A stretch of DNA of 15,330 nucleotides. It comes from Pleurotus djamor. Its lineage: Eukaryota; Basidiomycota; Agaricomycetes; Agaricales; Pleurotaceae. The stretch spans positions 1-15,330 of the forward strand of contig JAPEVF010001020.1 of NCBI GenBank assembly GCA_029747585.1, in the 5' to 3' direction. The notes under the pieces were generated by a model. That model made no database searches. It was not told the origin of the DNA and saw only the letters and a list, made by a program, of their open reading frames with translations. Below, in pieces: positions 7,686-15,330 of the stretch. A program made the position numbers and the translations under genes. The number at the start of each line of letters is the position of its first letter. The first letter of the stretch is position 1.

Positions 7686-9838
7686 ATGAGTGCACAGGTC
7701 GCCTCTTCATCTGAATCTAATGCCATCTTACCTGAATCTACCTCAATGCGCTCTATGAAGGTACCCTCCTTTTCCTCACTACCAGCCACTCTCCATTCTG
7801 AGGTCTTGTTCATCAGCGGAAACTAGATGATGCCTTCTCAATCTTAGATGATGCAGTGGGGACGTCTGAACAGCCTATAGCACCTCCACCTACGAAGAAA
7901 ACGGCGACGTCAAGATCTTTCTACTCAACTTTGGCCAAGTACGGGATCAAGTCAAAACCTAAGGAGGCACCAGTGTTCGTCGTCTCCTTACCATAGGACT
8001 CTTTGACCAGACTTGACACGTTCCATAGGATTCCAGATAGAACTGATAGTATAAAAGGACTGTCTAAGCCAACTCCACATCTTTCGGCCATTCTGCATCG
8101 TGCCGCGACGCGTACTCGGAAGGCACTTCCTTCCTTCAAAAGCTCATCATCCATCTCTACTACGTCTCCCAGTGCACCACCAAGCTCGGCACCTTCTGGT
8201 GTAGAATATAGACCCTCTTCTACGGCCTCTTTCCTTTCACGACTTGCCACGTTCAAATTGGCTACTTACGCGAACAAACCAGTTGCTATTGACGCGGTTG
8301 CTGCGTCGAAGTGTGGTTGGATAAATGACGGGAAGGATAGGTTGCTTTGTGGGATATGTCGCGCTTCATGGGTTGTTGTTGGTCGGGAAGGCATGTCGCG
8401 GGATGCTGGTGAGTTGCGTGTCATTTTGCCCGTTGCGTGACACTAAGGATTTCGTGCAGGAAATACGCTGGTTGAAAAGCAACGTCAGTCGCTGGTTCAA
8501 TCTCATAAAGATGGGTGCCCTTGGAAGACAAGACAGTGTGATGGTATGGATGTGTATTGTCTCGCTGAGTATTTCTGACCTTGTACTTCAGATTCCATAT
8601 ATCGTATCCAACTTAAACCGCCCGCAAGCATGGCTCAAGAATTGAAATCAACTGCTCTGACCCTTGAACCAGTGCTTGAAGGGGTCGAAATCAAGCATCC
8701 TCTAGTAAGACCCCGAGTACAACGACTCATTCGTCATCTAATAATATCTCTAGACTTTGGCCCAAGTTAACTCACTGCGAACAGCCGTTAGCTTCGTCGC
8801 TCTTCCGCCTTCGCTGTCTGACCTCAACCTCGTCCCCCCTAACAATGAAAACGCGACTGAGTCATCCCCTCCCCCATTGGAACCCTCTGAAACCGCTCTA
8901 CTTACTTCACTCTTCGGATGGACCGTCGCGCCACAAACCACTGCTGACCGGTTTATATCTTACGGATCTATATCACGCGTTACCTCGCGACTTCCTTCGC
9001 GTTCGGGTACCCCATCTCTTTCGCGAGCAACATCTATCCAACCATCTACACCCCGGACCGTGCCACGATCAACACCGTCCGCTTCACCTTCCATCTCACC
9101 CGCCAAATCTACTTCGATATCAACAGCTGGTATTGCACCGAGTTCACGAAGGGTTTCTCGGACAACCCCCGCTGATAAACAAAGCAAGAATGACAGCGCC
9201 TTGCTTCACTGTCAACTCTGTCAACGTCGTGTGGGATTGTGGGCGTTTGCGGCGCCTTCTTCTGGCAACCCATCAACGACTCAACCTACATCGACCTCTA
9301 CTGACGCTGATGTATCTACATCTCCTGTAGAAAAATCAGATCCATCACCAACACATGCTCCTACACCCTCGAAACCCCCGAGAAGACAGTTTGATCTCCT
9401 AAAAGAACATCGCTCATACTGCCCGTATGTAATCAAATCGACCATCGTCCCCGCCTTACCCGTCCCCCTACCATCAAATGAAGGATCTCAATCGAATGAT
9501 TCGTCGCGCTTCAACTTTTCGTTGTATTCATTGAGTTCACAGGCGCTCACAGCTGCTGGGGTGAATAATGCAATGGAAGGGTGGCGTGCGGTGTTTACGA
9601 TCGTGTTGCGTTACGGGCTGAGCCAGAGGCAGCGTAAACTCGGGAGAAGTCCTACTGTTGGTGGGTCGACCGAGACGGTCGATGTTGATATGGCGGACGT
9701 GGGTGGGGTCGAAGCGATGGTCGAAGGAGTGAAGCGACGCGGGGTAAGTCTATTTTGTCCCCACTACAACCTCCGTGGTCACTGACCTGTTCCTAGGGAC
9801 GAGATCTATTGCGGTATGTCAAGGGTCTTTTGGGATAG
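7686..9838 (+). CDS. C3HC/Rsm1 zinc-finger protein (NIPA/ZC3HC1-like), 7 exons, 613 aa
   Basis: Orthologue type of ZC3HC1/NIPA (nuclear-basket protein in animals; Rsm1 in fission yeast mRNA export). Exons: 7686-7760, 7817-7974, 8029-8408, 8460-8543, 8592-8704, 8754-9743, 9797-9838. The N-terminus has a basic/PP stretch (RKLDDAFSILDDAVG). The zf-C3HC domain covers about residues 130-260: C173-GW, C185-x2-C188 and H220-x3-C224 (HKDGCPW), split by introns 3 and 4. A Ser/Thr/Pro-rich linker spans about 340-415. The Rsm1-like second zinc motif has C423-x2-C426 (CQLCQRRVGLWAF) and H489-x3-C493 (HRSYCPY). The end is RDLLRYVKGLLG. Intron 2 is my least certain junction: 7975-8028, donor GTTCGT, 54 nt. 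The genomic frame there carries an in-frame TAG (7994-7996). Start ATG 7686 has G at -3; Met 21 is an alternative. Confidence 0.88.
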
Positions 9839-10223
9839 TTGTAAAGAGGTATCTATGTAATGGCTGTTGCTGTAAGATGATGAGTTGGCCATCAGAACAT
9901 CTGGGCGTTATGCAACACCCCAAGGTTTCGCCGGGATGATAAGTGTTAAAAATGAATGGGTCGATGAATGGTTTAGAGTCACTGGTGAACGTGGAAAATG
10001 ATTTGTAGCGGAAGGAAAATTGTCATTGGCTTAGGTTGTCAGGTTGATGGGATCGCTTTTCGCCCTGACGCTTGATATCAGACGGCTGCCATTTCCTGGA
10101 TTCCCTTACCCATGCCCATTTCCAAACGTTTCAGGATCGCCTGAACTCTTCTCTCCCTTCCTCCACCACTATTATAATATCCTCCTCCTCGTTCCTCCTC
10201 ATATACATATCTAGATAAATTAT
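9839..10223. promoter_or_regulatory. Intergenic region with pyrimidine-rich promoter of the NDFIP-like gene
   Basis: About 385 bp with no gene. The last 90 bp look like a fungal core promoter: a C/T-rich tract (10141-10200) interrupted by an AT-rich ATTATAATAT (10171-10180), then AT-rich leader sequence up to ATG 10224. The first part would be the 3' UTR of the zinc-finger gene. Confidence 0.4.
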
Positions 10224-11649
10224 ATGTCTGCCCGGTACGCAGCACTTCCAACACACCCAGCACCCTCGGACGCAGAGCGGGACAGGATGTTGGATGACTC
10301 CTTTGGCGTTGACGACGACAACGAATCGACACCCCTCAACGCCCATCAACTAGACCACTACGCACCAGAGACGAACACCGCTGCATACCATGAAGAATCC
10401 ACCGCCATACCCGGGATGTACGACTTTGAGCGAGATTATGATTACCCACCACCTGGTTCTCCTCCTGCACCTTCGACCTTTGCACGACCAAACGATATTG
10501 GGAATTCGAATGGCCAACTACCTTTGGCACCGGCAGCACCGCCCAGTAGGAGAGGAGGAATTTTCAGGCGGGCGGTTGGGGCTTTGTTGCCAACGCATTA
10601 CGTGAGAGTGCCATCTGATGCGGAGGCCTCTAGGGCGAGAGGTGGAGGATTGGAGAACGATGGAGTTTTCGCCAATGTCATGGCCAAGCCTCAGCCTGCT
10701 AGGGTTCTCAACGAGAACGGAGATGTTCGCCTTGCCTCTGAGGAAACTCAGAAAGAGGGTCCACCAGTAAGAAAGGCTATGCACTTATCGTCGTTTGGGT
10801 AGAACTAACTCTGATTTTCTTTCCAAGTCTTACACTGAAGCAGCTGCGGACGCTGTACCACCGTACTGGGAGACAACAGTCCATGCGCCAGCAGAACTCA
10901 CCGCTGGCGATTTCATGGTTATCGACGATCTCCCTTCAGGGTCCTTTGTCGTATTTGTCCTCAACGTCTTCATTTCCTTCTTTTTCCAATTCGTTGGATT
11001 CCTCCTCACGTACCTTCTTCATACCTCACACGCAGCCAAGTATGGATCGCGGGCAGGCTTGGGCTTGACACTTATCCAGTTCGGGTTCTACTCTCACGTC
11101 GTTCAGTCTGAAGAAGATGCCTCGAACGAGAACTTGGCTTCGGTGGCTGGCTTGGCACGCGCTGATGATATCGCACCGTCCCCGACACAGGACGGTAGCA
11201 TGAGCACGCTGCCCATGGTCAGCCCCCGAGATTGGTTATCGTTTATGATGATGACTCTCGGTGAGCGCCCTCTCGTCCTTTCTCTTCGGTCCCGACGTGA
11301 TGTCCTCATCATGATGCATGTTTTTCCATCAGGTTGGTTCATCCTTCTCTCTTCCATCATTGGCTTTTGGAGAGTCAAGAGATGGGAGAAATCAATCCGT
11401 GCAGCCAATCAACCCCCAGAACCAGTCACGCCCGAAGACATCGAACGCGACTTGGCAGTTCGGCGCAATCTTTTGTCTGTCTTTGGCTTTGGCATGCCTG
11501 AAGCCGAACAGGGTCCCATACCAACTGGCCCAGCTAACGCTGGAGTCACTCGTGAAGATGAAAACGGCAACGTTATCGTCATACCATCACAAGAGGCTCT
11601 AGAAGAAGCAAGGCTCGCAAGAGATCTAAGAGCTGCTGGATTGATATGA
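10224..11649 (+). CDS. Bsd2/NDFIP-type membrane adaptor of Rsp5 ubiquitin ligase, 3 exons, 430 aa
   Basis: Family members sit in Golgi/endosomal membranes and recruit HECT ligase Rsp5/NEDD4 through PPxY motifs to sort transporters such as metal permeases to the vacuole. Exons: 10224-10766, 10828-11260, 11333-11649. The N-terminal about 180 residues are cytosolic, Pro- and acid-rich. A PPSY motif (residues 180-183) is split exactly by intron 1 (GPP|SY). PPYW follows at 192-195, then the conserved VIDDLPSGSF. Three hydrophobic spans: about 220-245, 253-270 and 322-338, the last followed by FWRVKRWEKSI. A charged tail follows. Intron 2 (11261-11332) is 72 nt, in frame and stop-free, so the unspliced frame is also open; splicing gives the conserved-looking MTLGWFILLSSIIGFW. 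The Kozak context at ATG 10224 is weak (T at -3). The family assignment rests on PY motif plus three-span core. Confidence 0.88.
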
Positions 11650-12206
11650 TTGGTGTAACGTTTTGTATTTTTGCTCTCCCCCTCCTTTGGTATGCCATTT
11701 CTTCCCTCTTCTTTCGCTATCTGCTAATGAACACTGCAGGTGATCAACATGGATCGTTGTCTTCTGCTGAGATTCTAACTGGTTTAAAAAGAACTAAATA
11801 TTGCGACTAACTTGACTCCGCTACCGACGATGTTCGGCTGTACTTTTTGCGTCTTTTGCTTTGATCATGCACGCTCGTTTCGCGTCGTTCCTTTGTATAG
11901 GTATACTTCGCACTTAATACGTAACGCCCGACATTGGCATGTTGCCTCGGGCTTCAACGATATCGTTCGATCGATGCGCACTCGTTGACACCATACTACT
12001 CACTACTAGGTCGGTGTCCCCGTCGCTCATTCTGAGGTTCCGCTTAGTTTCTGCTCGTCAAACCCCTCGTCTCCTATCTCACGTGTCCCTGATAGCGTCG
12101 CGTCCGATCGCGTCGTTGTTCTTCACCAACTTCCCTTGAATTCGATACCTTCATATTCCTCCTTCCCGTTCATCCTACGACAGTGCCTTCGACACTCTCA
12201 GCTCCC

Positions 12207-12214
12207 TATAAAAT
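12207..12214 (+). promoter_or_regulatory. TATA box candidate for F-box B
   Basis: TATAAAAT lies 312 bp before ATG 12519. It would predict a leader of about 270 nt, or belong to an unseen 5' exon. No alternative TATA is closer to the start. Confidence 0.35.
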
Positions 12215-12274
12215 AGTGCGATCACCATGCTCAATGAACCGGTAGAGATTCCCCCCCTCTAGTCACCAATCTCA

Positions 12275-12305
12275 CTTTTTCTTTCTTTCTTTCTCTCTCT
12301 CTCTC
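12275..12305 (+). repeat. Pyrimidine microsatellite (CTTT)n(CT)n
   Basis: A pure C/T tract made of about three CTTT units followed by about seven CT units, downstream of the TATA candidate. Such tracts are common near fungal transcription starts. It may vary in length between strains. Confidence 0.8.
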
Positions 12306-12518
12306 GTGCCTCGAGTCTCGACAAGATTGGAAGTATTCAGCGCTCGGAATAAACGATTTGAAGCATATCGAATCAACGCCGCATCGTTACATCATTTTAT
12401 CGCGCTAAACTTGCGCTAAACCTATATTTATCAATAATCTACACCACGCGTGGGCACTACAGCAGTCAACGGGAGGCAACCACTCGCGTTCACCATCCTG
12501 CAATCATCGCACTCAGTC

Positions 12519-13806
12519 ATGGATGCCAAGCCTCGTTTTCCACTAGAAATCTTCTCAGAGATAATTCGTTATGTCTCGTACTTCGACCACCCTTGGAGGG
12601 TGTATTGCCTCGACGATTGCGCATGTGTTTCGCGAGCGTTTTGGTCGCTCGTTCGATATCACCAACATCGCACTACGAAGATCGTCTACGACTACTTTGA
12701 GCGCGACCTCGCGTTCTTCCGTTTTCTGGCACCACATCTCGGTTCCCACGTCAGGACTCTTACTGTAGAAGTCGGCGTAGCGAAATTGGTTGAAGGCCCC
12801 AGCTACTTCGCCGTGGCGTTTGAACCATTCAGCAGGGTGCGTTCCTTGCTATTGGAAAGTTACGAGAGTTGGACAGGACTTTCATGGCCTTTGAGGGTTG
12901 GCCTGGGCAGATCAGTGGCCACGCAATCACTGAGGTGCCTTCACCTCTGTGGTTGGGCCCTCAAGTTACCGGACTTGCAAGATCTCAAGCATCTCTTATG
13001 GGGATGTGCAGACAGACTTGAGGAACTTTTCTTGGAGTCGATGGACTTCAATCGAGATGTGGACAGTGATGATGAACATGATGAAGTACTAGATGGGGTC
13101 CCCGAATGGGCGGGTGTTGCGGATGGCCCAGTCCATATGCCGAGGTTGAAAACGCTGAAGTTTCGAGACATACAGAATCAGATGAGGAGGCAAAAATTCC
13201 TCTCTTGTCCTGCTCTCAGTTCCTTTGACACAGAGTTGGCCATGGACGAGGGTCCCTATATCTTCCCTTGCTTTCTCCCCGCTCAATCACTTCGGCACTT
13301 GATCATCCGTGGCGAGCACCATCCTCTTCATAGATTTCACCCTATTTACCTTTCTCTCCGCAGCTAACACCGCAACCACTTGCGGACAGCTTGATAAGTC
13401 TCTGCAACTAACTATCCTCTCGCTCATGTTAAAACCCGACCTGGAAGGCGTACACAAACTCCAGGACGCTCTAACCTGGACAACTCGTTTTCTCGCCTCG
13501 CTGTCTTGTCGCAGCTCCCTCCGGCATATCAACATCTCGATTTCGGATTATTATTGGACATCGTACGATGAATGCCTTCATTCGTTGGGTTGTGAATCTC
13601 TATCCATCCTCCTCCAGACCTTCGTCAGGACGGGTCGGCTCGAAAAAGTTCACCTTCGTTACGGCGAAGCACGGGGTTCGTCCACAAGCCAATTCAATCT
13701 TTGGCCCCCAGTCAAACAAGTGGAGATTCAGGAGTCCTTGGGGCGCGGATTCTTCCAGGAATTAGAGACTGGGCTCATGGCAATCGTATTTGATACTGAA
13801 CATTAG
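12519..13806 (+). CDS. F-box-like protein (copy B), 2 exons, 411 aa
   Basis: Paralogue of the F-box gene at 4480-5809, on the opposite strand. Exon 1 is 12519-13311 and exon 2 is 13364-13806. ATG 12519 is the only ATG that fits; the frame extends upstream only from a GTG. F-box-like N-terminus FPLEIFSEIIRYVSYF and ACVSRAFWSLVRYHQHR (about residues 6-50), then a leucine-rich region. The acidic segment (DVDSDDEHDEVLDG) is shorter than in copy A. After PEWAGVADGPVHMPRLKTL the alignment with A is nearly gap-free. The intron homologous to A's 52-nt intron is also 52 nt, but its donor at the exact homologous position is GC (13312), giving HLIIR then ANTATTCGQ. A GT three bases upstream (13309) is the alternative and would replace Arg-Ala by Pro. 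Likely SCF substrate receptor; target unknown. Confidence 0.85.
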
Positions 13807-14199
13807 GCACCGTAAGGACTACCGTCTATATCGTCTCTACATGCCTTCTGCACTATACACATGGTCTCGCAGTAAAATTCCGTACTTATGGGTAACGGCC
13901 CTCTCCATATCTTATGGATATCAAGTTCTCCGCAACTAAGGGTTTACCCATTTGTGAGAGATGCTTGGAGGTTCATAGTCATATACTTTCCTTGATTTGG
14001 TGATTTGCCTGTTCAGCGAAGTAGGCGAAGAGTGATAAACAAAATGTATTGAAGGGGTGCCAATGGAACATGAAATGCATATGGTATGAATGATTGGATA
14101 TATAGCGGGCCCAAATATGTCAATACTAAAAGATATGGTAGTGTTCAGAACGTCATTCGTAAATTTTCGTTAGATGGTCCACGACGAAGCATGAACAAT
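13807..14199. other. Convergent intergenic region (F-box B and CAAX gene 3' ends)
   Basis: About 390 bp with the two 3' UTRs facing each other. AT-richer than the genes, with short chance frames only. Nothing further recognised. Confidence 0.6.
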
Positions 14200-15330
14200 T
14201 TACATGATGGTGCACCAACGGGACCGCTTCTCTTCGTCTTCAGCAAGCCCATCAATTGGCGTGGTAGCAGGCGCGGCAGTTTCAATTGGTGATTTGAGAT
14301 GGGCAAACTCGCCTTGAGCATTCTCCAGAGATGTTCTGCCTTCGATGGTAGGGGATGAAGAGAACCAACCACCTGGGAAGAATCGAGATGAAGAAGTAGA
14401 CTCCAGACGTTTACGATCACGAGAAGTTGGCTCCAAAGTTGCAGAAGTGGTGTCGAGTACGAGATGCTCATCGACAGTATCCAATCGTGGTCTAAAAGAT
14501 AAGAGGATGAGTATATGTCAATAAAGAGACGCCACTGAACACGAACTTGTTATCGTCTTCAGTGACTGCAGGGACAGGGAAGGCTTGAGCTTCGGAAACC
14601 TCATTTCGGGGAGTGTCGGTACCGTCAACGGTAATGATAGGCATTCCTTTGGCCGCTGGAGCTGGAGGAACTTGAGCAGCTTGGTGTGGGGTCGAGATCG
14701 GTTCACTATCCGCCTTCGCTTCTTCCGCGGTTGGAGGAACGACTGAGATATCTTCCGAGGGTTGAGCAATATCCTCCGCGGGAGCAGGTTGGGTTATTTC
14801 CTCGATATCGATAACTCGGCTAGACGGTTGGGGAGAAGGAGGAACAGATCCTTGACGCGTGACTGAATATGAAGGCGTCCAAGGCGATTTGGGGCGCTCG
14901 ATTTGATCTGGTGTATCCAAAGCCTTCTAAAAACCAGTCAGACAGAGAAAAGTCGACTAGACAGTTTTATCAGACTTACTGCTTCCTCAGCCGTAGGTGT
15001 TTCGGTAACGATGGGTTCAACCACAAGGGGCGCATCAAGAATAGTTGGCTCCTCTGACGATGACTCGGCCACAAGAGGGATCTGTGCTTCGGGTTTAGGG
15101 CTTCCCTGAGAAGTGACAGAGTAGGATGGCGTCCATGGAGATTTGGGCCTTTCAGGTGTCAAACTCTCCTTTGACTGACTCCTGGAAAGTTGGGGCACAG
15201 GGGGTGTCTGGCAAGTGTACTGTTGTGAGTAAGCTAGAGCAGATGAATGAGCCATGCTTACTTCGGTGGTTACAGCCTCCTCAGTTGAGGGTTCCACAAT
15301 AGCAGGCGTCAAATCGGCAAGGGTAACATG
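14200..15330 (-). CDS. Ser/Pro-rich repeat protein with C-terminal CAAX box (5' part outside window)
   Basis: Exons inside the window (minus strand): 15330-15262 (open to the edge), 15219-14980, 14926-14547, 14491-14200, giving 326 residues to TAA 14202-14200. The C-terminus is RSRWCTIM: a basic patch and a CTIM CAAX box, predicted to be farnesylated (Met at the last position favours farnesyltransferase) and so membrane-attached. Two copies of ERPKSPWTPSYSVT-QGS sit on successive exons, separated by acidic, Ala/Pro/Glu-rich linkers that look disordered. Before the tail comes FFPGGWFSSSP. The S-P and T-P pairs in the repeat could be proline-directed kinase sites. Introns are 42, 53 and 55 nt; the 42-nt one (15261-15220) is in frame and stop-free, so it may be coding instead. 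I do not recognise a named family. Confidence 0.75.
14846..14899 (-). repeat. Coding repeat unit 2 of the CAAX protein
   Basis: Encodes ERPKSPWTPSYSVTRQGS; it differs from unit 1 by one Ser-to-Arg exchange. It lies on the next exon downstream. Confidence 0.9.
15100..15153 (-). repeat. Coding repeat unit 1 of the CAAX protein
   Basis: Encodes 18 residues ERPKSPWTPSYSVTSQGS. Seventeen of 18 match unit 2 at 14846-14899, while the DNA differs at many third codon positions, which points to selection on the peptide. Confidence 0.9.

Larger units (their letters stand above)
11650..12518. other. Intergenic region upstream of F-box B
   Basis: About 870 bp without a supported gene. A 66-codon plus-strand frame (11939-12139) has no domain and no ATG-supported protein character. 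The left part is the NDFIP-like 3' UTR; the right part holds a TATA box and a pyrimidine tract. A short direct repeat GCGCTAAAC occurs twice near 12401-12420. Confidence 0.55.

Noticed and set aside
7973..7996. 24-nt micro-intron in the zinc-finger gene
   Set aside because: Far shorter than any other intron here; a 54-nt alternative with normal ends fits better, though it is not proven.
8750..9187. Minus-strand and shifted frames inside exon 6 of the zinc-finger gene
   Set aside because: Shadows of the Ser/Pro-rich coding sequence.
12275..12305. Pyrimidine tract as a polypyrimidine/acceptor of a 5' intron of F-box B
   Set aside because: No AG acceptor joined to a sensible upstream exon follows it; it is better read as a promoter-associated microsatellite.
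1..15330. tRNA or rRNA genes, CRISPR arrays, defence or toxin systems, prokaryotic operon signals
   Set aside because: No cloverleaf-like segment with a GGTTCRA-type arm, no spaced direct repeats, and all coding regions are spliced eukaryotic genes.

Overview
The window looks like nuclear DNA of a mushroom-forming basidiomycete (Agaricomycetes type). The genes are intron-rich and tightly packed, and almost every intron is 42-80 nt with GT...AG (a few GC...AG) ends. The gene content also fits: a CYP gene, F-box proteins, ASTRA, nuclear-basket and Rsp5-adaptor orthologues, and a CAAX protein. I spliced every gene by hand so that frames, conserved motifs and intron ends all agree; coordinates are genomic spans and the exons are listed in the evidence.

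Layout from left to right. 3-113 (+) is the C-terminal tail of an unidentified, probably secreted protein cut by the window edge. About 114-1177 has no recognisable gene. 1178-1453 (-) may encode a 91-residue single-span membrane protein. 1908-4172 (+) is a complete 8-exon cytochrome P450 whose last intron carries a 319-bp MITE-like element with 28-bp perfect terminal inverted repeats and TA flanks. 4480-5809 (-) is F-box gene A. It starts 91 bp from a divergent gene, 5901-7455 (+), the ASTRA subunit ASA1/GNB1L orthologue. 7686-9838 (+) is a C3HC/Rsm1 zinc-finger protein of the NIPA/ZC3HC1 type. 10224-11649 (+) is a Bsd2/NDFIP-like membrane adaptor for the Rsp5 ubiquitin ligase. 12519-13806 (+) is F-box gene B, a close paralogue of A in opposite orientation. 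14200-15330 (-) is the C-terminal part of a repeat-containing protein ending in a CAAX prenylation motif; its 5' end lies outside the window.

The three genes between the F-box copies (ASA1, ZC3HC1-like, NDFIP-like) are conserved eukaryotic housekeeping types. They are flanked by lineage-type genes: two F-box paralogues and a P450 with a transposon remnant. I see no operon-like pathway and no defence or mobile gene system. The most interesting points are the intronic MITE, the inverted F-box pair, the homologous intron with a GT donor in one copy and a GC donor in the other, and the exon-borne repeat of the CAAX protein.
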